From Chryseobacterium gleum (lineage in GTDB: Bacteria; Bacteroidota; Bacteroidia; Flavobacteriales_D; Sanyastnellaceae), in contig CAMBPD010000002.1 of the NCBI GenBank assembly GCA_945869405.1, positions 1 through 59,931 of the forward strand: 59,931 bases of DNA, read 5' to 3'. The number at the start of each line of letters is the position of its first letter. The stretch's first letter is position 1. Below the pieces are notes generated by a model, which searched no databases, was not told the DNA's origin, and saw nothing but the letters and a program-made list of their open reading frames with translations. Below are positions 30,801 to 41,579 of this stretch, piece after piece. Made by a program: the position numbers and the translations under genes.

Positions 30801-31929
30801 ACAGAAAATACTCGTCTTCAGCGATTGGTTTCTCCCTGGCTTCAAGGCAGGAGGGCCCATACGATCGTTGGCCAATTTGGTACATTCGCTCGATATCGAC
30901 TTTTGGATTATCACGCGGATTACCGATCATCACAGCGATGAGCCTTATAAGGGAATAGTGCCCAATACCTGGACACAACATCGGCCCAATGTGCAGGTGA
31001 AGTATGTGTATGAGCAAGACATTACCCAAGAATTTCTGAAGAAACTCTACGAAGAAAAAGACTTCGGACACATCTACTTTAACTCGTTGTTTTCGCCAAA
31101 TTTCACTTTGCTACCATTAAGAGTAGCGCGCAGGATTGGTTTTGCAAAGCGTTGCATTCTTGCGCCACGCGGCATGCTAAAACCAGGAGCGCTCTCTATA
31201 AAACCACGGAAGAAAAAAGTCTTTCTGCTTGTTTCGCGCTACCTCGGATGGTTCGATTCAATTCTATGGCACGCTACCAATGAGCAAGAAGCAAACGAAA
31301 TCAGACTACACTATGGCAAAGCAGCACGCGTATGTATTGCCCCCAACTTGGCCTCCGTTATACCACATGATGGCACTGTTGCTCGCAAAAGCAGCGGTGA
31401 ATTAACGCTGGTATGCATCGCGCGCATCAGCGAAGAAAAAGGGATCCGAGAGGCGCTGCACTTTCTTTTAGACTCGCAGCTTGGCAATGGACTTTCGTGT
31501 ATCTTTTATGGCACACAACAAAACAGCGCATATTTAGAGGAGTGCAAGGCGTTGGCTGCACAAATCACCGGGGCGAACATTACGTTTCCGGGCGAAATTG
31601 AACCCGAGCAATTACATAAAGCGTTGCAACACTCCCATTTCTTCTACATGACCACATGGGGCGAAAATTTTGGCCATGCGATTGCTGAAGCACTGCAACA
31701 CGGCAAACCAGTAATTATCAGCAATCGAACGCCATGGCGCAATCTTGAAGCACACCATGCGGGTTGGGACCTTGAATTAGCAGCAACTTCCTTCACTCCA
31801 GTTTTACGAGCCTGTTACTCTATGGATCAAGAAGAGTATACTCTATGGAGTAAAAGCGCCCGAGCCTTTGGAGCTGCTCAAGCCAATAACCCGGAACACC
31901 TCAAGTCGTACCATTCTTTGTTTGCATAA
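30790..31929 (+). CDS. Glycosyltransferase family 4-like
   Basis: LVCIARISEEKGIREALHFLLD; SHFFYMTTWGENFGHAIAEALQHGKPVIISNRTPWRNL. Confidence 0.92.
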   Translation: MLTKQKILVFSDWFLPGFKAGGPIRSLANLVHSLDIDFWIITRITDHHSDEPYKGIVPNTWTQHRPNVQVKYVYEQDITQEFLKKLYEEKDFGHIYFNSLFSPNFTLLPLRVARRIGFAKRCILAPRGMLKPGALSIKPRKKKVFLLVSRYLGWFDSILWHATNEQEANEIRLHYGKAARVCIAPNLASVIPHDGTVARKSSGELTLVCIARISEEKGIREALHFLLDSQLGNGLSCIFYGTQQNSAYLEECKALAAQITGANITFPGEIEPEQLHKALQHSHFFYMTTWGENFGHAIAEALQHGKPVIISNRTPWRNLEAHHAGWDLELAATSFTPVLRACYSMDQEEYTLWSKSARAFGAAQANNPEHLKSYHSLFA

Positions 31930-31993
31930 GATTCACACATCTTTAACACCCTGAAACCAAGGTAGAGCTTTACATTAGTCACAACTTTTTTAT

Positions 31994-32872
31994 ATGAATA
32001 TCGTCATCCTTTCTCGCGACCCGAAACTCTATAGCACTCGAAGACTTGTGGAGGCGGGAGAGCAAAACGGCCACAACGTTCGCGTGCTCGACCATCTGAA
32101 GTGCAATCTCGTTATCGAGAAGAAAAAACCCAAGGTGATTTATAGGGGCGAAGAGATAAGCAATGTTCACGCAATCATACCGCGAATTGGAGCGTCAGTG
32201 ACTTTTTACGGAACGGCTGTGGTGCGTCAGTTCGAAATGATGCATGTATTCAGTGTTGTTGAATCGCAGGCATTGGTTCGATCGCGAGACAAACTGCGTA
32301 GCATGCAGATACTTTCACGCGCGGGGTTGGGACTTCCAAAAACTGTGTTCAGTAATTACTCGAAAGATGTCGATAAAATTTTGGCCGAGGTAGGCGGCAC
32401 TCCTGTGGTGATCAAATTATTAGAAGGCACCCAAGGACTGGGTGTTGTGCTAGCCGATAACGATAAGGCTGCCATCAGCGTCATGGAGGCGTTCAATGGT
32501 CTTAAAGCACGCGTAATCGTGCAAGAATTTATTCGGGAAGCCAAGGGCGCAGACGTGCGAGCATTTGTTATCGATGGTCAAGTTGTGGGTGCCATGAAGC
32601 GCCAAGCCAAAGAGGGAGAGTTTCGCTCGAACCTGCATCGTGGAGGCACCGCTGAAGTGATAACGCTGAGCCGACAAGAGGAGATTGCCGCCCTCAAGGC
32701 AGCCAAAGCACTAGGCTTGGGTATTGCCGGAGTCGACATGCTGCAGAGTGAACGTGGCCCACTCATCATAGAAGTCAATTCATCTCCAGGTCTAGAAGGA
32801 ATTGAAGGGGCTACTCAAAAGGACATTGCCGGAGAGTTCATAAAATACATTGAAAAACACGTAGATCACTAG
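31994..32872 (+). CDS. rimK: RimK-family ATP-grasp glutamate ligase
   Basis: [19 protein letters not shown]...[61 protein letters not shown]. Confidence 0.95.
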   Translation: MNIVILSRDPKLYSTRRLVEAGEQNGHNVRVLDHLKCNLVIEKKKPKVIYRGEEISNVHAIIPRIGASVTFYGTAVVRQFEMMHVFSVVESQALVRSRDKLRSMQILSRAGLGLPKTVFSNYSKDVDKILAEVGGTPVVIKLLEGTQGLGVVLADNDKAAISVMEAFNGLKARVIVQEFIREAKGADVRAFVIDGQVVGAMKRQAKEGEFRSNLHRGGTAEVITLSRQEEIAALKAAKALGLGIAGVDMLQSERGPLIIEVNSSPGLEGIEGATQKDIAGEFIKYIEKHVDH

Positions 32873-33705
32873 TGCGTGAAAATCGCTCGGTCGACCACGT
32901 AGGTGTCAACCGGATTTACACAAAGCACAGGAATCTGAGCTTCATTTGTGATTACCTGTTCCTCATAATTGCTACTGAAAAAGCTCATAATGCTGTTGTC
33001 GTAAAAATTCATGATGCACATTAAATCTGCATCTATTCCTGCGGCATACTTGAGCAAGTCGCGCACAAAATCATTCGATTTGTTCTCTGTAATTTCCACA
33101 TCGTAGGGAATGCCCTTTTCTCCGAGATATTCTTTCGCAAAAATGATGTTTCGCTCCAATTGATTGCGAAGAAACTCATCTGTTTCGCCGGGTGAAATAA
33201 GATGAACCTTCGACCCGAAATATTTCGCCATATCTGCAACAAGACTTAGTTTCTGCTTCGTCTCTTTGTGCAGGTCTAGGGGTACAACTAGCTTGTGGTA
33301 TCCGTGCTGACGGATGTCGCGCTCCTGAACGACAATAAAAGGAACCGAACTCTCGGTGACGATCTTCAGAGCCCTTCCTCCCGTGAGGAATTGCATCCCT
33401 CTCATTCCGTGAGTGCCCATGATGATTAAGTTGGCCTCGATTTCTACAGCTACCTTGTCGATGTCCTCGAAAATGCTCCCAATACGGGCAATTGTGTTTA
33501 TATCTACGTTGTTTTCGCGCTTTACACGCTCGCGCAACGCCTCAAGTTTCATGCGCGCTTCGGCAATATGTTTCTTGTCATCAACCACGTGCATTATGTG
33601 TATCGAAGCCTTGATGGTGCTTGCGACAAGTAAAGCGTGCTCAATAGCTGTGTCGCTTACTTTGGTAAAATCGGTGGGGACGAGTATTTTTTTATTGGTA
33701 TTCAT
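32869..33705 (-). CDS. Universal stress protein (two Usp domains)
   Basis: [34 protein letters not shown]; second [10 protein letters not shown] domain; start at 33705. Confidence 0.93.
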   Translation of the reverse strand: MNTNKKILVPTDFTKVSDTAIEHALLVASTIKASIHIMHVVDDKKHIAEARMKLEALRERVKRENNVDINTIARIGSIFEDIDKVAVEIEANLIIMGTHGMRGMQFLTGGRALKIVTESSVPFIVVQERDIRQHGYHKLVVPLDLHKETKQKLSLVADMAKYFGSKVHLISPGETDEFLRNQLERNIIFAKEYLGEKGIPYDVEITENKSNDFVRDLLKYAAGIDADLMCIMNFYDNSIMSFFSSNYEEQVITNEAQIPVLCVNPVDTYVVDRAIFTH

Positions 33706-33724
33706 AGAAGAAAATTTGACCTCG

Positions 33725-33732
33725 CAAAAATA
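33725..33732 (-). promoter_or_regulatory. Possible -7 promoter element for usp
   Basis: Minus strand TATTTTTG 20 bp upstream of the ATG. Confidence 0.4.
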
Positions 33733-33771
33733 CGCATCAGGGCGCATCCTTAGCCTATAATAGGGGAAAGA

Positions 33772-34533
33772 TCATGACATGAAAAAGTCGAGACAATGCT
33801 GCATGAACGCCTCTGGCTGGTCGGCATGAAGCCAGTGCCCTGCATTTTCCATGCTCAAAAAACAAGCATTTGGCGCCATTTCCCGGATCGATCCATGATC
33901 GCTCCCCAGAACATAATGGCTCTTTCCGCCAATCAAAAACAAAACCGTGGAATCCACTTTTTCCAGCGGCAAGGCCTCCATCAAGTGCTCCCGCTTTTCG
34001 TAGATTTCCTGCAGGTTGAAGCGCCAATCGAGAACTCCTGGCTCTTTCCAATACAAATTCTTGAGTAAGAACTGCCCCGTGCCAGAATCCGTCACATAGT
34101 TTGCCAAACGCGACTCGGCTTCCTTGCGCGAGGTACAGTGCAAAACATCAACAGCAAACAAGCCCTTGAACACCTCGTCATGATGGGGAGGATATGCCTT
34201 TACGCCCATATCGGCCACCACCATCTTATCGATCAGAAAACTATACTGCTGAGCGAATCGCATGATCGTTTTCCCACCCATTGAATGGCCTATCAGCCGA
34301 ACGTCTCGCAGGCCCAAATTAGCCACCAATTCAAACAGGTCATTGGCTAGCACATCATAATTCATCCCATGCTCGTGTGGTGAATGACCGTGATTGCGCT
34401 GGTCTATAAGGTAGACCGTATGGCTTTGAGCGAATACACGTGCGTGCGTTTGCCAATTATCTGAGCTGCCAAACAAGCCATGTAAAATCAACAACGGCGG
34501 GCCATCGCCCATTACCCTATGGAAGAGATTCAT
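33772..34533 (-). CDS. Alpha/beta hydrolase
   Basis: [55 protein letters not shown]; catalytic [14 protein letters not shown]. Confidence 0.93.
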   Translation of the reverse strand: MNLFHRVMGDGPPLLILHGLFGSSDNWQTHARVFAQSHTVYLIDQRNHGHSPHEHGMNYDVLANDLFELVANLGLRDVRLIGHSMGGKTIMRFAQQYSFLIDKMVVADMGVKAYPPHHDEVFKGLFAVDVLHCTSRKEAESRLANYVTDSGTGQFLLKNLYWKEPGVLDWRFNLQEIYEKREHLMEALPLEKVDSTVLFLIGGKSHYVLGSDHGSIREMAPNACFLSMENAGHWLHADQPEAFMQHCLDFFMS

Positions 34534-35249
34534 GCGCCTTGAGTTTCGCGTTTATACAAGCTCACCGCATTTTCCAGGCCCCAATACAGGGCATCACCAA
34601 TAAGCGCATGGCCAATGGAAACCTCGAGCACGTTAGGGACCTGTGCCACGAAGTATCGCAAGTTGACAAACGACAAATCGTGACCCGCGTTTACACCCAA
34701 ACCATATTTTCCCGCCTCGATAGCCGTGGTTACAAATGGCAAAACAGCCGCCTCACGATCTGCCGCGTAGCCTGCAGCATAGGACTCAGTGTACAACTCT
34801 ATACGGTCGGCACCGGTAGATGCGGCATGCTTTACGAGTGAGGGATCTGCATTTAAAAAAATACTAACCCTGATGCCTGATGCCTGGAGTTGAGCTACAA
34901 CTCCTGCCAGAAACTCCTGATGTGCAAGAACATCCCAACCGGCGTTGGACGTGATTGCCTCGGGTGGATCGGGCACCAATGTGACTTGATGGGGGTTCAC
35001 TTCAAGTACCATCGCCAAGAAGTCGGCTGATGGGTAGCCTTCGATATTGAATTCGGTGCTGACAACCTGCTTTAGCTGGTAAACATCGCTTCTGCGTATG
35101 TGCCGTTCGTCGGGTCTTGGGTGCACCGTTATGCCATCAGCCCCGAATTGTTCGATGTGCCGCGCAGCCTCAACCACATCAGGCACATTGCCGCCGCGCG
35201 CATTTCGCAATGTGGCTATTTTATTAATGTTTACGCTTAGTTTCGTCAT
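34530..35249 (-). CDS. pdxJ: Pyridoxine 5'-phosphate synthase
   Basis: [49 protein letters not shown]; start at 35249. Confidence 0.97.
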   Translation of the reverse strand: MTKLSVNINKIATLRNARGGNVPDVVEAARHIEQFGADGITVHPRPDERHIRRSDVYQLKQVVSTEFNIEGYPSADFLAMVLEVNPHQVTLVPDPPEAITSNAGWDVLAHQEFLAGVVAQLQASGIRVSIFLNADPSLVKHAASTGADRIELYTESYAAGYAADREAAVLPFVTTAIEAGKYGLGVNAGHDLSFVNLRYFVAQVPNVLEVSIGHALIGDALYWGLENAVSLYKRETQGA

Positions 35250-35454
35250 TGAAGTTCTTACTCGAGCAAAGAAAAGCGCATTCGCTGTGCAACACATCAT
35301 TTTCTTGCAATTGAACCCCACAAAAGTGCCCTGGCGGTGAATCACTTGGCGGTGTGGATAAGTTGGCAAACTTTATAGAAGTTCGTAAATGAAAAATGCA
35401 ACTTTTACTCCTCCTTGTCGGTTTAACATAGCAGGAACTTAAAAAAAGCACACA

Positions 35455-36111
35455 GTGATTACTTCACGCAAACTACTAACTTCTGAGATACCCACATTGA
35501 GCGCACTGGATGAGCCATTGAGTGCGTTGGATTTGATGGATCAATTTCACATCTCTCAGTTGCCTGTCCTGGAAAACGGCAAACTACTTGGTTTGATCAC
35601 AGAGGAAAACTTAATGGATTTGGAAAGTTTACAAGGCGACCCAGCTGGACTGCCACTTAAACGCGTTCACGTTCTTCCTGAGACACACATATTAGATATC
35701 CTCAAACTTGTAAGCGAACACCGTCTTAGCATTGTTCCCGTGGTTGACGCTGAGAATAATTATATGGGCTCGATACGGCTGCAAGACCTTGTAGAGCAAA
35801 TGACCGAGATGCAAGGCGCCTCCCAACGGGGAGGCATCATTGTGCTTGAAATGTGGGACAGGGATTACAGCATGCAACAGATTTCCCGCATTATTGAAGA
35901 AAACAACGCAAAAATCTTGAGTACTTCTGTAAGCCCCGGTGAAGATGGCAAGATTGAAATAAACATCAAAATCAACCAACCAGACCTAAACGCCATTGTG
36001 AGCAGTTTTGAGCGTTTTGGCTACCAGGTAAAAGCTACCTTCCAAGAGATGGTTTACACAGAAGAACTGCGCAAGCGATACGACGAATTGATGAGAATTC
36101 TCAATATTTAA
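35455..36111 (+). CDS. CBS-domain protein
   Basis: Two CBS motifs (DQFHISQLPVLENGKLLGLITEENL; HRLSIVPVVDAENNYMGSIRLQDLVE) and ACT-like C-terminus; GTG start. Confidence 0.88.
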   Translation: MITSRKLLTSEIPTLSALDEPLSALDLMDQFHISQLPVLENGKLLGLITEENLMDLESLQGDPAGLPLKRVHVLPETHILDILKLVSEHRLSIVPVVDAENNYMGSIRLQDLVEQMTEMQGASQRGGIIVLEMWDRDYSMQQISRIIEENNAKILSTSVSPGEDGKIEINIKINQPDLNAIVSSFERFGYQVKATFQEMVYTEELRKRYDELMRILNI

Positions 36112-36139
36112 TACAATCCCACAAGGGTTGAAATCTATT

Positions 36140-36177
36140 GAAGCCATTCGTGAATTACGAATGGCTTCTTTGTTTAT
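36140..36177 (+). terminator. Intrinsic terminator between CBS gene and nadK
   Basis: Perfect 12-bp stem GAAGCCATTCGT-GAATT-ACGAATGGCTTC followed by TTTGTTTATTT. Confidence 0.75.
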
Positions 36178-36199
36178 TTGCAACTCAAACAAACGAACA

Positions 36200-37084
36200 G
36201 TGAAAATTGCCCTCTACGGAAAGCGTTTTGGTGAAGAATTTACCGACAGCATAGAAAAGCTTCTCGATGCCTTAGTGCGCCGTGGAATAGGCGTCATGGT
36301 TCATGAAAAGTTTTACCTTTTCTTGTCTCAGAAAGTAATGCTGCCATCGAACATAGAGATTTTTCGAACCACAGAAGAGTTGCAGGAAGCGTCCTACCTG
36401 CTGAGTGTAGGTGGGGATGGCACATTGCTCGAAACAGCGGCAATCATTCGTGATACGCGCATACCCGTTTTGGGAATCAATACGGGGCGTTTGGGTTTCC
36501 TATCACCCGTTTCCGGCAATGACATTGACCAAGCGGTAGAAGCACTCGTGAACAAGGATTACACCCTAGACAAGCGCTCCCTGATTGAGGTGCGCAGCGC
36601 CCAGCAAGATTTCGGCGATTTCCCCTATGCGTTGAATGACGTAACCATCACCAATAAGCAACGCAGCAGCATGGTCACCATTCATGCCTACGTGAATGAT
36701 CAATTCATGAGCACCTACTGGGCCGATGGATTAATCGTGGCCACACCAACCGGCTCAACGGCATACTCTCTTAGTTGCGGCGGACCGATAGTGTTGCCTG
36801 AAAGCAACAACGTCATACTCACTCCAATTGCTCCGCATAACCTCAATGTTAGGCCTTTCGTTTTACCCAACACAGGGAAGGTTTCTCTTCGCGCTGAGGG
36901 CCGAGAGCCAAACTTTACACTCACACTCGACAGTCGAACGTTTGTTATTGACAATGAAACCATCATCGATTTAACCCGTGCGAATTTTGAGTTTTACATG
37001 ATTAGCTTACCCGGATTTGGATTCTTCAATACCATTCGTCAAAAGATGGGTTGGGGACTGGATGCCCGAAGTAAGCGAGTTTAA
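36200..37084 (+). CDS. nadK: NAD kinase
   Basis: LLSVGGDGTLLETAAIIRDTRIPVLGINTGRLGFL; ADGLIVATPTGSTAYSLSCGGPIV; GTG start at 36200 preferred. Confidence 0.96.
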   Translation: MKIALYGKRFGEEFTDSIEKLLDALVRRGIGVMVHEKFYLFLSQKVMLPSNIEIFRTTEELQEASYLLSVGGDGTLLETAAIIRDTRIPVLGINTGRLGFLSPVSGNDIDQAVEALVNKDYTLDKRSLIEVRSAQQDFGDFPYALNDVTITNKQRSSMVTIHAYVNDQFMSTYWADGLIVATPTGSTAYSLSCGGPIVLPESNNVILTPIAPHNLNVRPFVLPNTGKVSLRAEGREPNFTLTLDSRTFVIDNETIIDLTRANFEFYMISLPGFGFFNTIRQKMGWGLDARSKRV

Positions 37085-37123
37085 CAGAACCTTTTTTTTG
37101 ACCCTGCCGTAAGAAGGCAATAG

Positions 37124-37999
37124 ATGAGTAGACGCTGCGTTGCCATATCCGTGAAAACAATAACCACATTGCTTCTTGTTGTGCTGTGTTTACCAATGCT
37201 TGCACAAAAAAACAAGTTCGAGCGCAGTAAGGATGTTGGTTTGTTGTGGGGTACTAGTTACTACGTCGGTGAGGTAAATCCCTACACCCACTTTGGCACC
37301 AAGCTCAAAAGTGGCGGAGGCATTTCTTTTCGAAACAATTTCAATCGCCGCTGGACGCTCAAGTCGAGTGTTCTCTACCACGTAGTTGAGGCATGGGATG
37401 CAGACAGCGATGACCCATGGATTCGCAACCGAAATCTCAGCTTTCGCAATCAAATTATTGAAGGCAGCTTGCAAGGCGAGTTAAACTTTTTCAACTACCA
37501 ACTTGGCAATCGAAGATTTCCGGTTTCCCCTTATTTATTTGGTGGACTTGCCTATTACCGCATGCGACCTATGGCTCAATACCGAGGCACTTGGTATGAG
37601 CTGCAACCTCTGGGCACGGAAGGGCAAGGAACAGAATTTGGAGAAGAAAAATACAAAACCACCATGTTTTCTGTGCCATTTGGCGCAGGAGTAAAGACTA
37701 ATCTTTGGGCAATCTTCGGGTTGAGTATTGAATGGGGTGTGAGAAAAACGTGGACAGATTATATCGATGACATTTCTGGCAACTATGTGGATCCAGGCTT
37801 GCTGGCAGACCTCAACGGAGAGCTAGCCGCCATTCTTTCAGACAGGAGTATTCAACAGGAGATACCAAATGCCGCCGGCAACAACAATAGTGGTCTTCAG
37901 CGCGGCGATAGCGGGCGGAAAGACTATTACTTCTTTTCCATGATTTCCCTCAATATTCGCCTCGACAGAAAGGCCACTACGTGTTGGGAACACGAATAG
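37124..37999 (+). CDS. DUF6089-like outer-membrane beta-barrel protein
   Basis: Signal peptide; DVGLLWGTSYYVGEVNPYTHF...YLFGGLAYYRMRP...PFGAGVKTNLWAIFGLSIEWGVRKTWTDYIDDISGNY. Confidence 0.8.
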   Translation: MSRRCVAISVKTITTLLLVVLCLPMLAQKNKFERSKDVGLLWGTSYYVGEVNPYTHFGTKLKSGGGISFRNNFNRRWTLKSSVLYHVVEAWDADSDDPWIRNRNLSFRNQIIEGSLQGELNFFNYQLGNRRFPVSPYLFGGLAYYRMRPMAQYRGTWYELQPLGTEGQGTEFGEEKYKTTMFSVPFGAGVKTNLWAIFGLSIEWGVRKTWTDYIDDISGNYVDPGLLADLNGELAAILSDRSIQQEIPNAAGNNNSGLQRGDSGRKDYYFFSMISLNIRLDRKATTCWEHE

Positions 38000-38055
38000 T
38001 CAACAACTTCAATTTTCAACCATTTTTAGCAGTCGGAACAGGGTCAGAAAACGCG

Positions 38056-38063
38056 TATTTTTG
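38056..38063 (+). promoter_or_regulatory. Possible -7 promoter element for uppS-bamA
   Basis: TATTTTTG(CGCG) 34 bp upstream of ATG 38098. Confidence 0.45.
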
Positions 38064-38097
38064 CGCGTTACGGAACGTTTTATCTGAAACCGACTCC

Positions 38098-38868
38098 ATG
38101 AGTTTATTGGACACTATAGACAAATCGCGGGTGCCTCAGCACGTAGCCATCATCATGGATGGCAATGGTCGTTGGGCGAAAAACCAGGGAAAAGAGCGTG
38201 TTTTCGGTCATTCGCATGGCGTAGAATCTGTTCGCGCAGCCCTCAAAGCGGCTACCCAAAGCGGGGTTAAATACCTTACTCTCTACGCATTTTCAACCGA
38301 AAACTGGAACCGACCGAAAGAAGAGATTGACGCCCTAATGAATCTGCTTGTGCACACCATTGTAGGGGAATTACCGGAGTTGGATGAGAATGAAGTGCGC
38401 CTGCATGCCATAGGCGATCTGGCGCGGCTGCCCTCCGATTGTCATAGCGAACTGAAACGAGCTATGGAGCACACGGCACATCACAAACGCGTTAATCTGA
38501 TTCTCGCGTTGAACTACAGTGCACGTTGGGAAATAACCAATGCTGTAAAGCAAATTATCGAGGCGGGCATCGGTACCGAAATGATTACCGAAGATCTTTT
38601 CGCCTCTAAACTTTCCACGGCTGGCTTTCCTGATCCCGAGCTACTCATACGCACAAGTGGCGAGGCGCGCATCAGCAACTTTCTGCTTTGGCAAATTGCT
38701 TATGCAGAGCTCTTCTTCACACACACCCTGTGGCCCGACTTTCGCGAAGAGGATTTCTTTGCTGCCATTGTCGATTACCAATCTCGCGAGCGTCGTTTTG
38801 GAAAAACGTCAGAACAAATCGCTGCAGAGTCGATCACTGCACCCTCAACCCATGAAGCGTCTCATTAA
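38098..38868 (+). CDS. uppS: Isoprenyl transferase (undecaprenyl diphosphate synthase)
   Basis: PQHVAIIMDGNGRWAKNQGKERVFGHSHGVESVR; LLIRTSGEARISNFLLWQIAYAELFFT. Confidence 0.96.
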   Translation: MSLLDTIDKSRVPQHVAIIMDGNGRWAKNQGKERVFGHSHGVESVRAALKAATQSGVKYLTLYAFSTENWNRPKEEIDALMNLLVHTIVGELPELDENEVRLHAIGDLARLPSDCHSELKRAMEHTAHHKRVNLILALNYSARWEITNAVKQIIEAGIGTEMITEDLFASKLSTAGFPDPELLIRTSGEARISNFLLWQIAYAELFFTHTLWPDFREEDFFAAIVDYQSRERRFGKTSEQIAAESITAPSTHEASH

Positions 38869-41557
38869 CCCCTTGCGCGAGCTTGTATCGCCTCCATTTC
38901 GCCGTATCCTCTGGGAAACGCACATTCAGCGTGTCATTCTTATGGTATGCCTATTCTGTGGCTCTCTAGCCGCGAGTTCGCAAACCATTATCGGCAATCA
39001 AGTCGACTATGCCGCACCTCTCAACTATCGTATCGCAGGAATCACTGTTTTGGGTGCTGAATACACCGATGTGCAGGCAATAAAACTTTTTAGCGGTCTG
39101 CAAGAAGGTGATGAAATAACCATACCGGGCGACGCCGCATCCGATGCCGTGCGCAAACTATGGAAGCAACGTCTTTTTACAGACATCGGTATCTATGCTG
39201 CAGAATTCCGCGGAAACGATGTGTACCTGGTTATAAGTCTGCAGGAGTCACCCCGTATGACCAAGTACGTCATAAACGGCGTGAAGAAATCTGAGGCAGA
39301 CAATTTGCGCGAAAAGCTTGACCTGCGCACCATGACCATCAGCACGGACAATGTGAAGAACAATGCCTCGAAGACTATAAAAGACTATTACATCGATAAA
39401 GGATATTACTCGGCAAGCGTAAAAATTACTGAACGCAATGACGTGACGTTACAAAACGGAGTCATTCTCGAGTTCGACGTGAACACAGGTGACCGGGTGA
39501 AAATTGAAGAGATTGTCATTGAAGGGGCAGGTATTGCACAAGAAAAAAAGGATTTCTTGTTTATCAAGGGGAAAAAAATGCGTCCGGTGATGAGTGTTTC
39601 CTCCATCAAACGCACAATGAAAGAAACCAAAGAGCGTGATTGGAGTCGTGTTTTCAAGTCTTCCAAATTCATGGAAGAGAAATACGAGGAAGACAAACAA
39701 AAGGTCATAGCCAAGTACAACAAGAAAGGATTCAGAAATGCCAAGATTGCATACGATTCAATTTACACCATCAATAGTGAACGCATTGGTATCTTCATAA
39801 AGATTGAAGAAGACAAGCGCTTCTATTTCCGTGACATCAACTTTGTAGGCAACACGAAGTATACTACGGGCCGTTTGGATAGTGTGCTGAATATTCGGAG
39901 GGGTGACATTTACAACGTTGAACTACTCGAAACACGACTCAATTTCAATCCCCAAGGCATCGATCTTTCGTCGCTCTATACTGATGATGGTTACCTTGCT
40001 TTTTACGCCTTCCCGGTTGAAACACTAGTTGAACCCGATAGTATAGATATCGAGGTGCGCATGAACGAAGGCAAGCAATTTCGTATTGGGCGAATTGGCA
40101 TCAGCGGAAATACAAAAACCAACGACCATGTGATTTTTCGAGAAATCAGAACCCGTCCAGGTGAATTATTTAATCGCAGCGACATCATTCGAACGCAACG
40201 CGAATTGGCCTCGTTGGGGTACTTCAACCAAGAAGCATTCGACGTTCGCACCAACCCTCGACCGGAGGAAGGCTTGGTGGACTTGGAATACGTGTTGGAA
40301 GAAAAACCCAACGATCAAATACAACTTAGCGGAGGCTGGGGAGGCGGGCGTGTGGTTGGATCACTCCAACTGAGTTTCACGAATTTCTCGATGCGTAATT
40401 TCTTTAAAAAAGAATCGTGGAGCCCTCTTCCAACGGGCGATGGACAGCGGTTGTCGCTCAGCGCATCATCCAACGGCACTTTCTTCCAAGCTTATAATAT
40501 TTCCTTCACAGAACCATGGCTCGGCGGTAAAAAACCAACATCGCTCACGGTTTCTTCCAGTATTTCCAGACAAACGAATGGTCAGCTTAAAACCCTGCGT
40601 CAAAGCGACCTCGACAACAACTCTTTTTTGAGAGAAAACTACGCTGTCGGCGACGACAATCCCAACTTGCAAGAGTTGAAGGTAATCGGCGGCGCCATTA
40701 ACATTGGTACCCGCCTTCAAAAGCCAGATGACTACTTCGTCTTGTACACTGGTGTGTCGTATCAAAAATTCATTCTCAACAATTACCGCGCATTCTTCGG
40801 TGATTTCTCGAATGGCATCGCGAACAATCTCGCCTACAACTTCACCCTTTCGAGAAGCTCCACTAGCGAACCTATCTACCCCACATACGGCTCACAAATC
40901 ACCTTTACTACGAAGCTCACACCGCCGTATAAATTTTTTGCTGAGCGATTTGGCGGTAAGACTTTTGACTACGAGAACATGACACAAGGCGAACGATTCA
41001 AGCTTGTGGAGTACTACAAAATGAAGTTTACCGCGCACTGGTACACGGCACTTAACAAGCACAAAGACCGCAAGTTTGTGCTCCATACCAATGTTGGTCT
41101 AGGATTCATTGGTTCATACAATAAGGAACTCGGGTTGACTCCCTTCGAGCGCTTTTACATGGGCGGTGTTTATTTGAGCGGATTCCTTCTCGACGGTCGC
41201 GAAATCGTTAACCTTCGCGGATACGACGACTTAACACTGACCTCTCCTAACCAAAACACCGGAGCACCGGCAATTGCCAAATACAGCGCTGAATTGAGGT
41301 ACCCACTTTCTACCAATCCAAGCGCAACTATTTTCATGATGGCGTTTGCTGAAGCAGGCAATACTTGGAGCGATTTGCGGTTATTCAACCCCTACCAAGT
41401 TTACCGTTCGGCTGGAGCAGGCCTTCGTATTTTCTTGCCTATGTTTGGCTTACTCGGCTTTGATTACGGATGGCGTCTCGACGATTTGCCTGCCTATCCA
41501 AACATGGCTCGCGGACAATTCCACTTCTCCATCGGCATGAACATGGGAGAGCTTTAG
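38852..41557 (+). CDS. bamA: Outer membrane protein assembly factor BamA
   Basis: POTRA repeats and C-terminal Omp85 barrel (GAGLRIFLPMFGLLGFDYGWRLD...FHFSIGMNMGEL); start at 38852. Confidence 0.96.
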   Translation: MKRLINPLRELVSPPFRRILWETHIQRVILMVCLFCGSLAASSQTIIGNQVDYAAPLNYRIAGITVLGAEYTDVQAIKLFSGLQEGDEITIPGDAASDAVRKLWKQRLFTDIGIYAAEFRGNDVYLVISLQESPRMTKYVINGVKKSEADNLREKLDLRTMTISTDNVKNNASKTIKDYYIDKGYYSASVKITERNDVTLQNGVILEFDVNTGDRVKIEEIVIEGAGIAQEKKDFLFIKGKKMRPVMSVSSIKRTMKETKERDWSRVFKSSKFMEEKYEEDKQKVIAKYNKKGFRNAKIAYDSIYTINSERIGIFIKIEEDKRFYFRDINFVGNTKYTTGRLDSVLNIRRGDIYNVELLETRLNFNPQGIDLSSLYTDDGYLAFYAFPVETLVEPDSIDIEVRMNEGKQFRIGRIGISGNTKTNDHVIFREIRTRPGELFNRSDIIRTQRELASLGYFNQEAFDVRTNPRPEEGLVDLEYVLEEKPNDQIQLSGGWGGGRVVGSLQLSFTNFSMRNFFKKESWSPLPTGDGQRLSLSASSNGTFFQAYNISFTEPWLGGKKPTSLTVSSSISRQTNGQLKTLRQSDLDNNSFLRENYAVGDDNPNLQELKVIGGAINIGTRLQKPDDYFVLYTGVSYQKFILNNYRAFFGDFSNGIANNLAYNFTLSRSSTSEPIYPTYGSQITFTTKLTPPYKFFAERFGGKTFDYENMTQGERFKLVEYYKMKFTAHWYTALNKHKDRKFVLHTNVGLGFIGSYNKELGLTPFERFYMGGVYLSGFLLDGREIVNLRGYDDLTLTSPNQNTGAPAIAKYSAELRYPLSTNPSATIFMMAFAEAGNTWSDLRLFNPYQVYRSAGAGLRIFLPMFGLLGFDYGWRLDDLPAYPNMARGQFHFSIGMNMGEL

Positions 41558-41579
41558 AAACATTACTTTCGTACTCATT

